Shown in pieces: positions 6,525 to 15,332 of a stretch of DNA of 18,851 nt (position 1 is its first letter; every line of letters starts with the position of its first letter). Under the pieces are notes generated by a model. The model saw nothing but the letters and a program-made list of their open reading frames with translations, was not told where the DNA came from and did not search any database. The stretch spans positions 1 through 18,851 of the forward strand of contig SVOX01000011.1 in assembly GCA_015066165.1 (NCBI GenBank), written 5' to 3'. Source of the DNA: Oscillospiraceae bacterium. GTDB lineage: Bacteria; Bacillota; Clostridia; Oscillospirales; Acutalibacteraceae. The translations under genes and the position numbers were made by a program.

Positions 6525-7484
6525 TTATATTGCTGTTATATCTGCCAAAACGCAAAGATTATCTTCAAGGCCTTTTGTCATATTAAGGGCTTCATAAATA
6601 TCGTAGTCAACAACCTTGCCCAAACGGTACGCTACAACACGGTTACCAATTCCTGCTTTTAAAAGCAATACGGCTTCGTAACCCATTTGAGTAGCAATAA
6701 GACGGTCACGAAGAGTTGGGCTACCGCCACGTTGAACGTGACCTAAAATTGTACCACGGGTTTCAATGCCTGTGGCTTCTTCAATTTTTTTAGCCATTTC
6801 AGTAACACCGCCAACACCTTCAGCCACAACCACAATAAAGTGTTTTTTGCCCATTTTTTGTGTTGTTTTGATTTTTTCAATAATAGAGTCAATATTACTT
6901 TCACGCTCGGGCACCATAACTGCTAACGCACCAACACCAATAGCAGTACGAAGCGCAATATGACCTGCGTGCCTACCCATAACTTCTACTACCGAGCAAC
7001 GTTCGTGCGAATCACAAGTATCACGAAGACGGTCAACCATCTCTATTACTGTGTTCATTGCGGTATCAAAACCAATTGTATATTCGGTTGAAGAAATATC
7101 GTTATCAATAGTTGCGGGAATACCAACACAAGGAATACCTGCCAAAGATAAGTCACGTGCGCCACGGAACGAACCGTCACCGCCGATTACAACAATACCT
7201 TCAATTCCGTGTTTTTTACAGTTTTCAACTGCTTCGGCTACGCCTTCTTTAGTTTTAAACTTTGGACTGCGGGCACTGTAAAGCATTGTACCGCCAAGTT
7301 GAATAATACCTGAAACGGCACGTGAATCTAAATCAATAATGTCGCCTTCCATAAGACCGTTATATCCACGGCGAATACCCTTTACGTTAATGCCGTGATA
7401 CACAGCAGTTCTAACAACGGCACGAACAGCCGCATTCATACCCGGAGCGTCGCCGCCGCTAGTTAATACACCTATAGTTTTCAT
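6525..7484 (-). CDS. pfkA: ATP-dependent 6-phosphofructokinase
   Basis: PfkA phosphorylates fructose 6-phosphate to fructose 1,6-bisphosphate, the committed step of glycolysis. The 319-aa length is that of the bacterial ATP-type enzyme and positions match E. coli PfkA: GGDGS at 101-105 with Gly104 (the ATP-using form; pyrophosphate enzymes have Asp here), PATIDND with catalytic Asp127, MGRHAG with Arg171 and HVQRGGSPT for substrate binding. Residue 124 is Ala instead of the usual Gly, but not the Lys of pyrophosphate-dependent enzymes. GGAGATG precedes the ATG. A TTGAAA-17-TATACT promoter lies in the 69-bp gap after dnaE, so it can be transcribed independently of the hprK-dnaE operon. The dnaE-pfkA order is common in Clostridia. 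Confidence 0.97.
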   Translation of the reverse strand: MKTIGVLTSGGDAPGMNAAVRAVVRTAVYHGINVKGIRRGYNGLMEGDIIDLDSRAVSGIIQLGGTMLYSARSPKFKTKEGVAEAVENCKKHGIEGIVVIGGDGSFRGARDLSLAGIPCVGIPATIDNDISSTEYTIGFDTAMNTVIEMVDRLRDTCDSHERCSVVEVMGRHAGHIALRTAIGVGALAVMVPERESNIDSIIEKIKTTQKMGKKHFIVVVAEGVGGVTEMAKKIEEATGIETRGTILGHVQRGGSPTLRDRLIATQMGYEAVLLLKAGIGNRVVAYRLGKVVDYDIYEALNMTKGLEDNLCVLADITAI

Positions 7485-7516
7485 AATTTTTCATCTCCAA
7501 ATATTCACTAACCCAT

Positions 7517-7545
7517 AGTATAAACCAAGATTGTTAAATTTTCAA
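7517..7545 (-). promoter_or_regulatory. Sigma-A promoter for pfkA
   Basis: On the minus strand: -35 TTGAAA (7540-7545), 17-bp spacer, -10 TATACT (7517-7522). The predicted start is near 7510, about 26 nt before the pfkA ATG, with GGAGATG in the leader. No strong terminator precedes it, so dnaE transcripts may also run into pfkA. Confidence 0.75.
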
Positions 7546-7553
7546 CAATTTTT

Positions 7554-10500
7554 TTAATTTATATATTTAATATTATTATCTCCAACAATTTCCGCCAATT
7601 CTTTTGCCAAATTTTGTGAATAAGAAACATATAAATTTTTGGGTGCTTCAAGTTTGCGGTTAGTATCGGTACAAACAATATAAACCGCACTGTCACCTTT
7701 ATACTTCTTAAGCACTTCTTTTATTTTAGCAAAAGAGCCATCTTCAGTGTTCTTGATTTTAAGGTAAAGTCCGCTTTTGTACTTTTTAGGCGAATTGTTT
7801 TTAAAATCTTCAGAAATCAATGCGCATTTTTCGAAAACAATTTCAATTTCACGGTCTTCATGTTCCGAAATTCTACCGCTTAAAATCACTGGTTTGCCGG
7901 CAGATAAAATCGGCTTGTACATTTCGTAAGCATTACCAAAAACAGTAACCGCTACCGAACTGTCAAAGTCTTCTATGCGGAGCGTTGCCAAAATATTGTT
8001 GTTTTTAAGTTGGCGAACTTTCAGTCCGCTTATTATTCCGCCAACACTTACCCTTTTTCCGTCGGGAAATCTTCCGCTTTGAATATCGGCAATCGACTGT
8101 AGATTGGCACCGCTTAAAAAGCCCTTGTAATCATCCATTGGGTGCCCTGAAAGATAAAGCCCTGTAACTTCTTTTTCAAATTGGAGCCGCATTTCTTTTG
8201 GCATTTCGGGTACAGTTTCCATTACGAACTCTGCCGAAGTACCCATTTCTTCAAATAAATCAAGTTGACCTTGTCCCGAATATTTTCGTTCGTTTTCAAC
8301 CGCAGTCAAAATACCTTCCATATTATAAAGTATCTCACGGCGATTAGCGTGAACACAGTCAAGCGCACCGCTTTTTATAAGACCTTCAAGGGCACGGCGG
8401 TTAAACTCACGAGAATAGTTTCTAACACAAAAATCGTAAACACTTTTATACTCGCCGTTTTGTTCACGTTCGGCAATAATTTTTTCAATAATGCCAATAC
8501 CTAAATTTTTAATTGCCAAAAGCCCAAAACGAATGTTATTACCGTCAGGCGTGAAGCCAAATTCACTCTTATTAACCGAAGGCGGTAAAACTTTTATTCC
8601 GTTTTGCTTACACTCGGTAGTATAAAGCGAAATTTTATTTTCGCTATCCATCATACCCGTCATCAAAGCCGAGAAATACTCGGTTGGGTAATGACGTTTT
8701 AAATATGCTGTTCTATACGCTACAAAAGAATAAGCACAAGCGTGGGCTTTGTTAAACGCATAAGAACTAAAACTGGACATATCCGAAAACAGTTTTTCTG
8801 CCTTTTGGGTTTCAATCCCGTTTTGTAATGCCCCGTTTATAAAGGTTTCTTTTTCCTTTTGCATAACGTTGTGCTTCTTTTTAGCCATAGCCCTGCGCAC
8901 AATATCGGCTCTTCCCAACGAATATCCCGCCAAAGCCCTAAATACCTGCATTACCTGTTCTTGATAAACAATACAACCGTAAGTAACGTCCAATATAGGT
9001 TTTAAAAGCGGTGTTTCATAACTTATATTTTGTGGGTTGTGACGGTTGCTTATATATTTAGGTATGCTGTCCATAGGTCCAGGTCTGTAAAGCGATAAAA
9101 CCGCCGTTAAATCTTCAATACTTTCAGGTCCTAATTGCCTTAAAACGTTTTTCATTCCATCTGATTCAAACTGAAAAACGCCAAGAGTTTTACCCTTGCC
9201 CATCATATCATATGTTGGTTTATCATCAAGCGGAACTTTTTCAATGTCAAAATCCGGCATCTTTTTTCTGATATACTTTTGGGTTTCATCAATAACCGTT
9301 AGGTTGCGTAATCCCAAAAAGTCCATCTTAAGAAGTCCCAATTCTTCAAGCGAAGTCATTGTGAACTGGGTAACAACGGCTTGGTCGTTAACCGAAAGCG
9401 GAACATATTCCGAAACCGGCTTGTCCGAAATCACAACTCCTGCCGCATGAGTAGAAGCGTGACGTGGCATACCTTCAAGATTACGCGCCATATCAATTAG
9501 TTCTTTAACCGAATCGTCACTTTTATAAAGCCCTTCGAGTTCACGGCTGCTTTCAAGCGCACGTTCAATTGTCATACCGGGTGACTGCGGAATAAGTTTT
9601 GCCACCCTGTCACAAGTGGCATACGGTATATCGAGCGCACGGCCCACGTCACGCACCGCTGCTCTTGCCGCCATTGTACCAAATGTAACGATTTGGCTTA
9701 CGTGGTCTTTGCCGTATTTTTCTATAACGTAGTCAATAACTTTTCCACGGTTAACATAGCAAAAATCTATATCAAAATCGGGCATTGAAACACGTTCGGG
9801 ATTTAAAAAACGTTCAAAATAAAGGTCGTACTTTATTGGGTCAAGCCCTGTAATTCCAATACAATACGCCGCCAAAGATGCCGCTCCCGAACCACGACCG
9901 GGACCTACGGGAATATTATTTTGCTTGGCGTAGTTTACAAAATCGGCAACTATAAGGAAGTAGTCAACATAACCCATTTTGTTGATTATTGAAAGTTCAT
10001 ATTCCAGACGTTCTACATACTCCGCCGAAACGTCTTTTCCAAAAATTTTATAAAGCCCTTCGTAACATTTATCACGAAAATACTGTGTGTGGTCACGCTC
10101 ACCAATGTCAAAATGCGGCAACTTTATTTTGCCAAATTCAAACTCTAAATTGCACTTTTGGGCTACTATATTTGTATTTGAAACTGCTTCGGGAAAACTT
10201 TCAAAAAGTTGTGCCATTTGTTCGCCCGATTTTAAATAAAACTCGTTTGTCTTAAATTCTAAAGCGTTGTCTTCGGTAATTTTACTGCCTGTTTGAACGC
10301 ACAAAAGCACTTTGTGCATTTTATAATCGTCGTCATTTACATAGTGCACATCGTTTGTTGCAACAAGCGGTATTTCTAACTCTTTTGCAATTCTTGCAAT
10401 TTGCGGATTGGTGAGTTTTTGTTCTTCAATTCCGTGGTCTTGAAGTTCCAAATAATAATCTTCACCAAAAACATTTTTATACCATAAAGCAGTTTCTTTT

Positions 10501-10958
10501 GCCTTTTGATAATCGCCTTTTAAAAGCGCTTGTGGTACTTCACCCGCAAGACAAGCCGAAAGAGCAATCAAACCTTCGCTATACTTTTCTAACACTTCAC
10601 GGTCCACACGTGGCTTTGAGTAAAAGCCCTCGGTAAAGCCCAACGACACCAATTTAATAAGGTTTTGATAACCAACAGAATTTTTACACAAAAGCACTAA
10701 ATGGTTATACCCGTCAAGTCCTTTTTGCTTATCAAAACGGCTACGGGTAGATACATATACTTCGCAACCGATAATTGGCTTTATTCCCTTTTCTTTGGCG
10801 TATTTGTAAAATTCAATAACCCCGTACATAACGCCGTGGTCGGTTATGGCAATGCTCTTTTGACCAAGTTCACACGCCCTGTCTATAACCTTTTTTATAC
10901 GTGCGCAACCGTCAAGCAAACTATACTCGGTATGCAAATGCAAATGCGTAAAATCCAT
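7554..10958 (-). CDS. dnaE: DNA polymerase III alpha subunit (DnaE)
   Basis: This 1134-aa replicative polymerase subunit begins MDFTHLHLHTEYSLLDGCAR, the PHP domain with its metal-binding HxH histidines. The polymerase core has GPGRGSGAASLAAYCIGIT and the catalytic PDFDIDF (Asp396 and Asp398), with the third acidic residue in KMDFLGLRNLT (about residue 550). A helix-hairpin-helix region and an OB-fold (VGGIISGLKVRQLKNNNILA) follow. There is no inserted exonuclease domain, so it is the DnaE rather than the PolC type. The start at 10958 is preferred over an upstream in-frame codon at 11015 because GAAAGGAG precedes it, the family starts here, and the longer form would overlap whiA. It lies 37 nt after whiA without a terminator and is the last gene of the hprK-murB-whiA operon. 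Confidence 0.97.
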   Translation of the reverse strand: MDFTHLHLHTEYSLLDGCARIKKVIDRACELGQKSIAITDHGVMYGVIEFYKYAKEKGIKPIIGCEVYVSTRSRFDKQKGLDGYNHLVLLCKNSVGYQNLIKLVSLGFTEGFYSKPRVDREVLEKYSEGLIALSACLAGEVPQALLKGDYQKAKETALWYKNVFGEDYYLELQDHGIEEQKLTNPQIARIAKELEIPLVATNDVHYVNDDDYKMHKVLLCVQTGSKITEDNALEFKTNEFYLKSGEQMAQLFESFPEAVSNTNIVAQKCNLEFEFGKIKLPHFDIGERDHTQYFRDKCYEGLYKIFGKDVSAEYVERLEYELSIINKMGYVDYFLIVADFVNYAKQNNIPVGPGRGSGAASLAAYCIGITGLDPIKYDLYFERFLNPERVSMPDFDIDFCYVNRGKVIDYVIEKYGKDHVSQIVTFGTMAARAAVRDVGRALDIPYATCDRVAKLIPQSPGMTIERALESSRELEGLYKSDDSVKELIDMARNLEGMPRHASTHAAGVVISDKPVSEYVPLSVNDQAVVTQFTMTSLEELGLLKMDFLGLRNLTVIDETQKYIRKKMPDFDIEKVPLDDKPTYDMMGKGKTLGVFQFESDGMKNVLRQLGPESIEDLTAVLSLYRPGPMDSIPKYISNRHNPQNISYETPLLKPILDVTYGCIVYQEQVMQVFRALAGYSLGRADIVRRAMAKKKHNVMQKEKETFINGALQNGIETQKAEKLFSDMSSFSSYAFNKAHACAYSFVAYRTAYLKRHYPTEYFSALMTGMMDSENKISLYTTECKQNGIKVLPPSVNKSEFGFTPDGNNIRFGLLAIKNLGIGIIEKIIAEREQNGEYKSVYDFCVRNYSREFNRRALEGLIKSGALDCVHANRREILYNMEGILTAVENERKYSGQGQLDLFEEMGTSAEFVMETVPEMPKEMRLQFEKEVTGLYLSGHPMDDYKGFLSGANLQSIADIQSGRFPDGKRVSVGGIISGLKVRQLKNNNILATLRIEDFDSSVAVTVFGNAYEMYKPILSAGKPVILSGRISEHEDREIEIVFEKCALISEDFKNNSPKKYKSGLYLKIKNTEDGSFAKIKEVLKKYKGDSAVYIVCTDTNRKLEAPKNLYVSYSQNLAKELAEIVGDNNIKYIN

Positions 10959-10995
10959 TAGTTTCAACTCCTTTCTTATCATTTGAAATTCGGAA

Positions 10996-11889
10996 TTAGT
11001 GCGACTCTTTTTCATATATCTCCATTATTCTTTTTAATCGGTGGTTCATACCTGAAAGAGAAATCGGCGTAGGAGAAATCTTGCAAAGTTCTTTTAAAGT
11101 GGCTTCGGGGTTGTCCCTTCGCAAAACCGCCACTTCCAAAAGTTCCTGTGGCAAACTGTAAAGGCGGTCGGTCTTTTCAAAAAATTCAATTGCCCTTCTT
11201 TGCTTTATCGATGCTTCAACCGTTTTTGAAATATTTGCATTATCACAGTTTCTCGCTCTGTTAATATTGTTTTTAACGCTTTTCATAATTTTGGTATCCA
11301 TCATATCAAGTGTACGAACAGTGTCACCCATAATGGTTAGCAGATCTTCAATCATACCGCTGTCTTTAGTGTAAAGAATTGTTGCTTTTCCACGTTTGGT
11401 CTTTTTCATAATAATACCAAGCGATAGTAAAAGCGAATTAAAATCATCCGCCAATTCTTCGTTTTTAACCGAAAATTCAGCACGGTATTCTTTTTCAGGG
11501 TTGTTTATATTACCGCACGCCAAAAAAGCACCCCTTATAAACGACGGCAAACAGCATTCCCTTACAAAAAGTGTTCTGTCAATTACGGTTTCGCTTATTC
11601 CAAAATCAATAAGAGCCAAAATTTTAAGACGGTCGCCCTCACTCTTAACTTCGGCTTTATATGTGGGGCGAACACTACCGCCCACAGTTATATCCACCTG
11701 TGCTTTATAGGTGTGTTTAATAATATCAGCATACTCACGTGCTACGTTTTGGTTACCCGTTTGAAGCGAAATCTTCTTTATAGAAAAAGACCTTCCAAAA
11801 AGCATAAAACCGTAAATATATGACGGTTTACAACATTGGCCGGGTCTTATACTTATAAGTTCGTTTTTTACATCACTACAAAAAGACAT
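10996..11889 (-). CDS. whiA: DNA-binding protein WhiA
   Basis: WhiA is a conserved Gram-positive DNA-binding protein linked to sporulation in Streptomyces and to cell division and chromosome segregation in Bacillus. The 297-aa product starts MSFCSDVKNELISI and contains the LAGLIDADG-homing-endonuclease-like core (CCLPSFIRGAFLACGNI) with no evident nuclease function. It ends in a helix-turn-helix segment, NPEATLKELCKISPTPISLS then GMNHRLKRIMEIYE. The ATG at 11889 is chosen because AAAAGGAT precedes it and it matches the family start; an in-frame codon at 11907 would lie inside the upstream gene. It follows the 94-aa gene with only 2 nt between stop and start, indicating translational coupling. 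Confidence 0.96.
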   Translation of the reverse strand: MSFCSDVKNELISIRPGQCCKPSYIYGFMLFGRSFSIKKISLQTGNQNVAREYADIIKHTYKAQVDITVGGSVRPTYKAEVKSEGDRLKILALIDFGISETVIDRTLFVRECCLPSFIRGAFLACGNINNPEKEYRAEFSVKNEELADDFNSLLLSLGIIMKKTKRGKATILYTKDSGMIEDLLTIMGDTVRTLDMMDTKIMKSVKNNINRARNCDNANISKTVEASIKQRRAIEFFEKTDRLYSLPQELLEVAVLRRDNPEATLKELCKISPTPISLSGMNHRLKRIMEIYEKESH

Positions 11890-11891
11890 TG

Positions 11892-12176
11892 TTACATCCT
11901 TTTCCAAATAACAAGTTCGCTGTCCTTGCCACCTTCGCCATACTCAAAAACCACTAATTGCTTTTTATCAGTCACAAGACCAAAACAACGCTCACTGTTT
12001 TCTTTTGGCAATTCGGCGATATAATACATCTTATTATCATCTAAAATTTTAGCCATTTGGCCGTTAGGCAATTTGCAAAGAATATTTACAAAATCGCCTT
12101 TATGACCGTATAACTTTTCAAGTTTTGGCATACCCTCAATTCCAAGAGAATTAAAAGCATCTATCAGCTTTTGCAT
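11892..12176 (-). CDS. Uncharacterised 94-aa protein between murB and whiA
   Basis: I do not recognise this gene. The product starts MQKLIDAFNSLGIEGMPKLE and ends ELVIWKRM. It looks like a small soluble alpha/beta protein: an amphipathic N-terminal helix, then alternating short strands (VNILCKLP, AKILDD, MYYIAEL, LVVFEYGE). It has no signal peptide, membrane helix, metal-binding motif or P-loop. Reality as a gene is well supported: GGAAAGGAATAAT precedes the ATG, the start is 1 nt after the murB stop, its own stop is 2 nt before the whiA ATG, and no other frame explains the gap. Relatives commonly carry rapZ and yvcK between murB and whiA; neither is present and this product is far too short to be either. 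Confidence 0.8.
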   Translation of the reverse strand: MQKLIDAFNSLGIEGMPKLEKLYGHKGDFVNILCKLPNGQMAKILDDNKMYYIAELPKENSERCFGLVTDKKQLVVFEYGEGGKDSELVIWKRM

Positions 12177-12177
12177 A

Positions 12178-13074
12178 TTATTCCTTTCCAATAAAGATAA
12201 CTTCGGGTTCTAAATCAACACCGTCGTTTGTCTTTACAATCTTTTTTATCTTTTCCATAAGTTCTTTAACGTCGCTTGCGGTGGCATTGTTGTAATTTAT
12301 AACAAATCCAGCGTGTTTTTCGCTCACCATAGCCCCGCCAACCGATACACCTTTAAGATTGTTCTTTTCAATTAGTGCACCTGCAAAATACCCTTCAGGA
12401 CGTTTAAAAGTGCTTCCCGCCGAAGGGAATTCTAACGGTTGTTTATCCTTTCGCCTTGACATAAAATCGTCCATACGGGCTTTGATGTCATTTTTATTGT
12501 CTTTTTTGAGTTTAAAACTTACCGAAAGAATAATTTCACCGTTAGTTTTAAAAATACTTTTGCGGTAGCCAAGTTGCATATCACCTACCGCTATTTCACG
12601 GATATTTCCGTCTTTATCCATAGATTTGGCGCTTATTACCGCCTGTGACATTTCACCGCCGTAAGCACCTGCATTCATATAAAGCGCACCGCCAACGCTA
12701 CCCGGTATGCCGTAAGCAAACTCAAGCCCCGAAAGCGAATTTTCAAGAGCAAAATTACAAAGATTTGCAAGCGACACCCCTGCGCCAACGGTTATAACGT
12801 CATCTTTTAGCAAAAGTTCCGAAAAACCGCAAAGACTGATAACAACGCCTTCCACACCGTTATCCGAAACCAAAATATTTGAACCTTTGCCAATTATAAA
12901 ATAAGGCAGTTCAAGTTTTTTACATTCCAAAACCACGGCTTTTAAACACTCATCACAGCAACACTCCACGTAAAAATCGGCTTTGCCGCCAATTTTAAAG
13001 CTTGTGTGATTTTTCATTATTTCATTTTTCTTGAAAGGTATATTATTATCTTTGCAAAATTTACAAAAAGGCAT
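12178..13074 (-). CDS. murB: UDP-N-acetylenolpyruvoylglucosamine reductase
   Basis: MurB reduces UDP-GlcNAc-enolpyruvate to UDP-MurNAc with NADPH and FAD, the second committed step of peptidoglycan precursor synthesis in the cytosol. The 298-aa product has the FAD-binding segment with NHTSFKIGGKAD, IGKGSNILVSDNG and FAYGIPGSVGGALYMNAGAY. The C-terminal substrate domain has FPSAGSTFKRPEG, where the serine is the usual proton donor, and ends with a conserved-type LEPEVIFIG. The length and the absence of the extra type I loop point to the type II form usual in Firmicutes. AAGGAG lies 6 nt before the ATG. It follows hprK by 13 nt and precedes the 94-aa gene by 1 nt, so it is inside the operon. 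Confidence 0.96.
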   Translation of the reverse strand: MPFCKFCKDNNIPFKKNEIMKNHTSFKIGGKADFYVECCCDECLKAVVLECKKLELPYFIIGKGSNILVSDNGVEGVVISLCGFSELLLKDDVITVGAGVSLANLCNFALENSLSGLEFAYGIPGSVGGALYMNAGAYGGEMSQAVISAKSMDKDGNIREIAVGDMQLGYRKSIFKTNGEIILSVSFKLKKDNKNDIKARMDDFMSRRKDKQPLEFPSAGSTFKRPEGYFAGALIEKNNLKGVSVGGAMVSEKHAGFVINYNNATASDVKELMEKIKKIVKTNDGVDLEPEVIFIGKE

Positions 13075-13087
13075 AAATTTCTCCTTG

Positions 13088-14047
13088 TTAGAAAGGTTCT
13101 ACCGATTTATTTTCATCTGCCACTTCATCGGTCATACCAAGTTTTTTAAGCAAATCTTCAGCCGCATTGTAGCCAAGTTTCTTTTGACGGTTATTCATAG
13201 CCGCAACTTCAATTATTACCGCTAAATTACGACCGGGTTTTACAGGGATAGTAAGCGACGGAATTTCAAGCCCCAAAATATCTGTAGTTTGTCTTTCTAA
13301 TCCCATTCTGTCGTACGCTTTATTTACATCCCATTGTTCAATGTTGATTATAAGGTCGATTTTTTCGGTAAGTTTTACTGCGCCGGCACCAAAAATACGA
13401 CTTGCATTTATAATACCTATTCCTCGAAGTTCAATAAAATGTCTGATATTATCAGGTGCAGTACCAACAAGCGATTTGTCGGATACTCTTCTAATTTCAA
13501 CCGCATCGTCAGCAATAAGACGGTGACCGCGCTTTACAAGTTCAATAGCGGTTTCACTCTTACCAACACCGCTTTCACCTAAAAGCAAAATACCTTCACC
13601 GTAAACTTCCACAAGTACACCGTGACGTGTAACACGTGGCGCCAAGTTAAGATTTAAAAATGCAATAAGCGCAGATGCGAACGAAGAAGTTGAAACTCCG
13701 GTTTTAAAAAGCGGAACCGAAAATTCACGTGCAAATTCAACAAACTTTTCGCCAATTTCTAAATCACGGCAAACCACAACAGCGCTTGGCTTGTGAGCAA
13801 AAAGTTCTTTCAATCTCATATCGGCTTCCGATTTTGGCAAGTTTTCAAGATAACTTTCTTCGGCTTTGCCTATAATTTGAATTCGCTTTTCATCAAAGAA
13901 TTCAAAATATCCCGCCATTTGAAGACCGGGACGATTAACTTCGTTTGAGGAAATCACAAGTTCTTCCAAATTGTTTGGAGCATAGAGCGTTTCAAGCGAA
14001 AATTCCTTTATTACTTTTGTAAGCGATACAGTGAAATCAGATTTCAT
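13088..14047 (-). CDS. hprK: HPr kinase/phosphorylase
   Basis: HprK phosphorylates or dephosphorylates Ser46 of the phosphocarrier HPr in response to glycolytic intermediates, the sensor of firmicute carbon catabolite control. The 319-aa product has the typical length. It shows a variable N-terminal domain, RHGVLVEVYG (with the catalytic-region His142), the Walker A GESGVGKSETA at 157-167, HRLIADDAVEI, and the HPrK signature ELRGIGIINASRIFGAGAV. The ATG is preceded by AAGGAAG. A TTGCCT-17-TATAAT promoter lies in the divergent intergenic region. It heads the hprK-murB-94aa-whiA-dnaE operon. No HPr (ptsH or crh) gene is in the window, so the partner is elsewhere. Confidence 0.97.
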   Translation of the reverse strand: MKSDFTVSLTKVIKEFSLETLYAPNNLEELVISSNEVNRPGLQMAGYFEFFDEKRIQIIGKAEESYLENLPKSEADMRLKELFAHKPSAVVVCRDLEIGEKFVEFAREFSVPLFKTGVSTSSFASALIAFLNLNLAPRVTRHGVLVEVYGEGILLLGESGVGKSETAIELVKRGHRLIADDAVEIRRVSDKSLVGTAPDNIRHFIELRGIGIINASRIFGAGAVKLTEKIDLIINIEQWDVNKAYDRMGLERQTTDILGLEIPSLTIPVKPGRNLAVIIEVAAMNNRQKKLGYNAAEDLLKKLGMTDEVADENKSVEPF

Positions 14048-14087
14048 TTTTCACACTTCCTTAAAATATTTATACCACTTTAATTTT

Positions 14088-14116
14088 ATTATATTATAAA
14101 ATGCGAAAAAAGGCAA
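14088..14116 (-). promoter_or_regulatory. Sigma-A promoter for the hprK-dnaE operon
   Basis: On the minus strand: -35 TTGCCT (14111-14116), 17-bp spacer, -10 TATAAT (14088-14093). The predicted start is near 14081, about 34 nt before the hprK ATG. A second TATAAT overlaps at 14093-14098 but would give only a 12-bp spacer. The site is back-to-back with the ychF promoter in the 163-bp divergent gap. Confidence 0.72.
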
Positions 14117-14139
14117 AACTTTTTTAAATAAATTTTTAC

Positions 14140-14168
14140 TTGATAAAATATGTTGTAGAGATTATAAT
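14140..14168 (+). promoter_or_regulatory. Sigma-A promoter for ychF
   Basis: On the plus strand: -35 TTGATA (14140-14145), 17-bp spacer, -10 TATAAT (14163-14168). The predicted start is near 14175, about 36 nt before the ychF ATG, with AAGGAAG in the leader. It diverges from the hprK promoter; the two -35 boxes are 23 bp apart. Confidence 0.82.
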
Positions 14169-14210
14169 GATAATAACATTTTTATATTAATTTAAAAGGA
14201 AGTTTATTTT

Positions 14211-15311
14211 ATGAAATTAGGTCTTGTGGGTTTGCCCAACGTTGGCAAATCAACCCTTTTTAACGCAATCACAAACGCAGGTGCGCAATCGGCTAACTAC
14301 CCGTTTTGCACTATTGAGCCAAACGTTGGTATGGTAAGCGTACCCGACGAACGCCTTGAAAAGTTAAAGGAAATTTACAACCCCGATAAATTCACCCATG
14401 CGGTTATTGAATTTGTCGATATTGCAGGTCTTGTAAAAGGCGCCGCAAAAGGCGAAGGTCTTGGCAATAAATTTTTGTCAAACATTCGTGAAGTTGACGC
14501 TGTGGTTCACGTTGTTCGTTGTTTTGAAAGCGATGATATTATTCACGTTGAAGGTTCGGTTGACCCTGCACGTGACATTGAAACCATTAATTTGGAACTC
14601 ATTTTTTCAGATATTGAAATGGCTGAACGCCGTCTTGACCGTGCAACAAAAGCGCTCAAGGGCGACAAAAAAATGCAACCCGAAGTTGATTTTCTAAAAC
14701 GTCTTATTGCCCATTTGGAGAAAGGTCTTCCCGCAAGAAGTATTGAAATTTTGGACGATAGCGAGCAGGAAATTATTAACACTACCGCACTTTTATCAGC
14801 AAAACCGGTAATTTATGCTTGTAATATGTCGGAAGATGATTTTATAAACGGAATCGACAGTAATAAAAACTTCAATACTGTAAAAACTATTGCCGAAACC
14901 GAAAAAGCAGAAATTTTACCTATCTGTGCTGCGCTTGAAGCCGAAATTTCAACCCTTTCCGATGAAGAAAAGGTTATGTTCTTGGAAGAACTGGGCCTTG
15001 TTCGTTCAGGTCTTGACCGTATGATACAAAAATGTTATTCCCTTTTAGGTCTAATTTCTTACCTGACTGCCGGCAAACCCGAAGTTCGTGCTTGGACTAT
15101 TAAAGAAGGTACCAAAGCCCCACAAGCCGCAGGTAAAATCCATACCGATTTTGAACGTGGATTTATTCGTGCTGAAGTTATAAACTTTAAGCAGTTTATG
15201 GAATGTGGCAGAAATATGGTAACTGCCAAAGAAAAAGGTCTTGTTCGTAGCGAAGGTAAAGAATATGTTATGAACGACGGCGATATTGTTCTTTTCCGTT
15301 TCAACGTTTAA
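14211..15311 (+). CDS. ychF: Redox-regulated P-loop ATPase YchF (Obg-related)
   Basis: YchF/OLA1 is a universally conserved ribosome-associated P-loop protein that hydrolyses ATP rather than GTP and has been tied to stress responses. The 366-aa product has the expected length. It shows the G1 motif GLPNVGKST (7-15), the G3 motif DIAGLVKGA (70-78), and in place of the GTP-specific NKxD the sequence NMSE (205-208), which is the basis of ATP preference. A coiled-coil helical region (about 130-190) and a C-terminal TGS domain (AWTIKEGTKAPQAAGKIHTD then FERGFIRAEVI) follow. AAGGAAG precedes the ATG. It is the first gene of the rightward block and is followed after 21 nt by the membrane protease gene. 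Confidence 0.97.
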   Translation: MKLGLVGLPNVGKSTLFNAITNAGAQSANYPFCTIEPNVGMVSVPDERLEKLKEIYNPDKFTHAVIEFVDIAGLVKGAAKGEGLGNKFLSNIREVDAVVHVVRCFESDDIIHVEGSVDPARDIETINLELIFSDIEMAERRLDRATKALKGDKKMQPEVDFLKRLIAHLEKGLPARSIEILDDSEQEIINTTALLSAKPVIYACNMSEDDFINGIDSNKNFNTVKTIAETEKAEILPICAALEAEISTLSDEEKVMFLEELGLVRSGLDRMIQKCYSLLGLISYLTAGKPEVRAWTIKEGTKAPQAAGKIHTDFERGFIRAEVINFKQFMECGRNMVTAKEKGLVRSEGKEYVMNDGDIVLFRFNV

Positions 15312-15332
15312 GTTTTTTATTGGAGTGACTTT

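Larger units (their letters stand above)
14048..14210. other. Divergent intergenic region between hprK and ychF
   Basis: This 163-bp AT-rich gap is the only strand switch in the window and the longest non-coding stretch. It holds the two back-to-back promoters described separately, their leaders and ribosome binding sites. I see no DnaA-box cluster, no inverted repeat spanning both promoters, and no open reading frame. Confidence 0.8.

Noticed and set aside
7533..7552. ATTGTT/AACAAT pairing just after dnaE as a dnaE terminator
   Set aside because: Six weak A-T-rich pairs with no U-tract after them; the bases are better explained as part of the pfkA promoter.
10959..11015. Longer DnaE start at 11015
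   Set aside because: It would overlap the end of whiA and lies upstream of the GAAAGGAG site; the family begins at the MDFTHLHLHTEYS methionine.
14048..14210. Possible replication origin at the strand switch
   Set aside because: No cluster of DnaA boxes (TTATCCACA-like), no dnaA/dnaN neighbours, and the AT-rich content is explained by two promoters.
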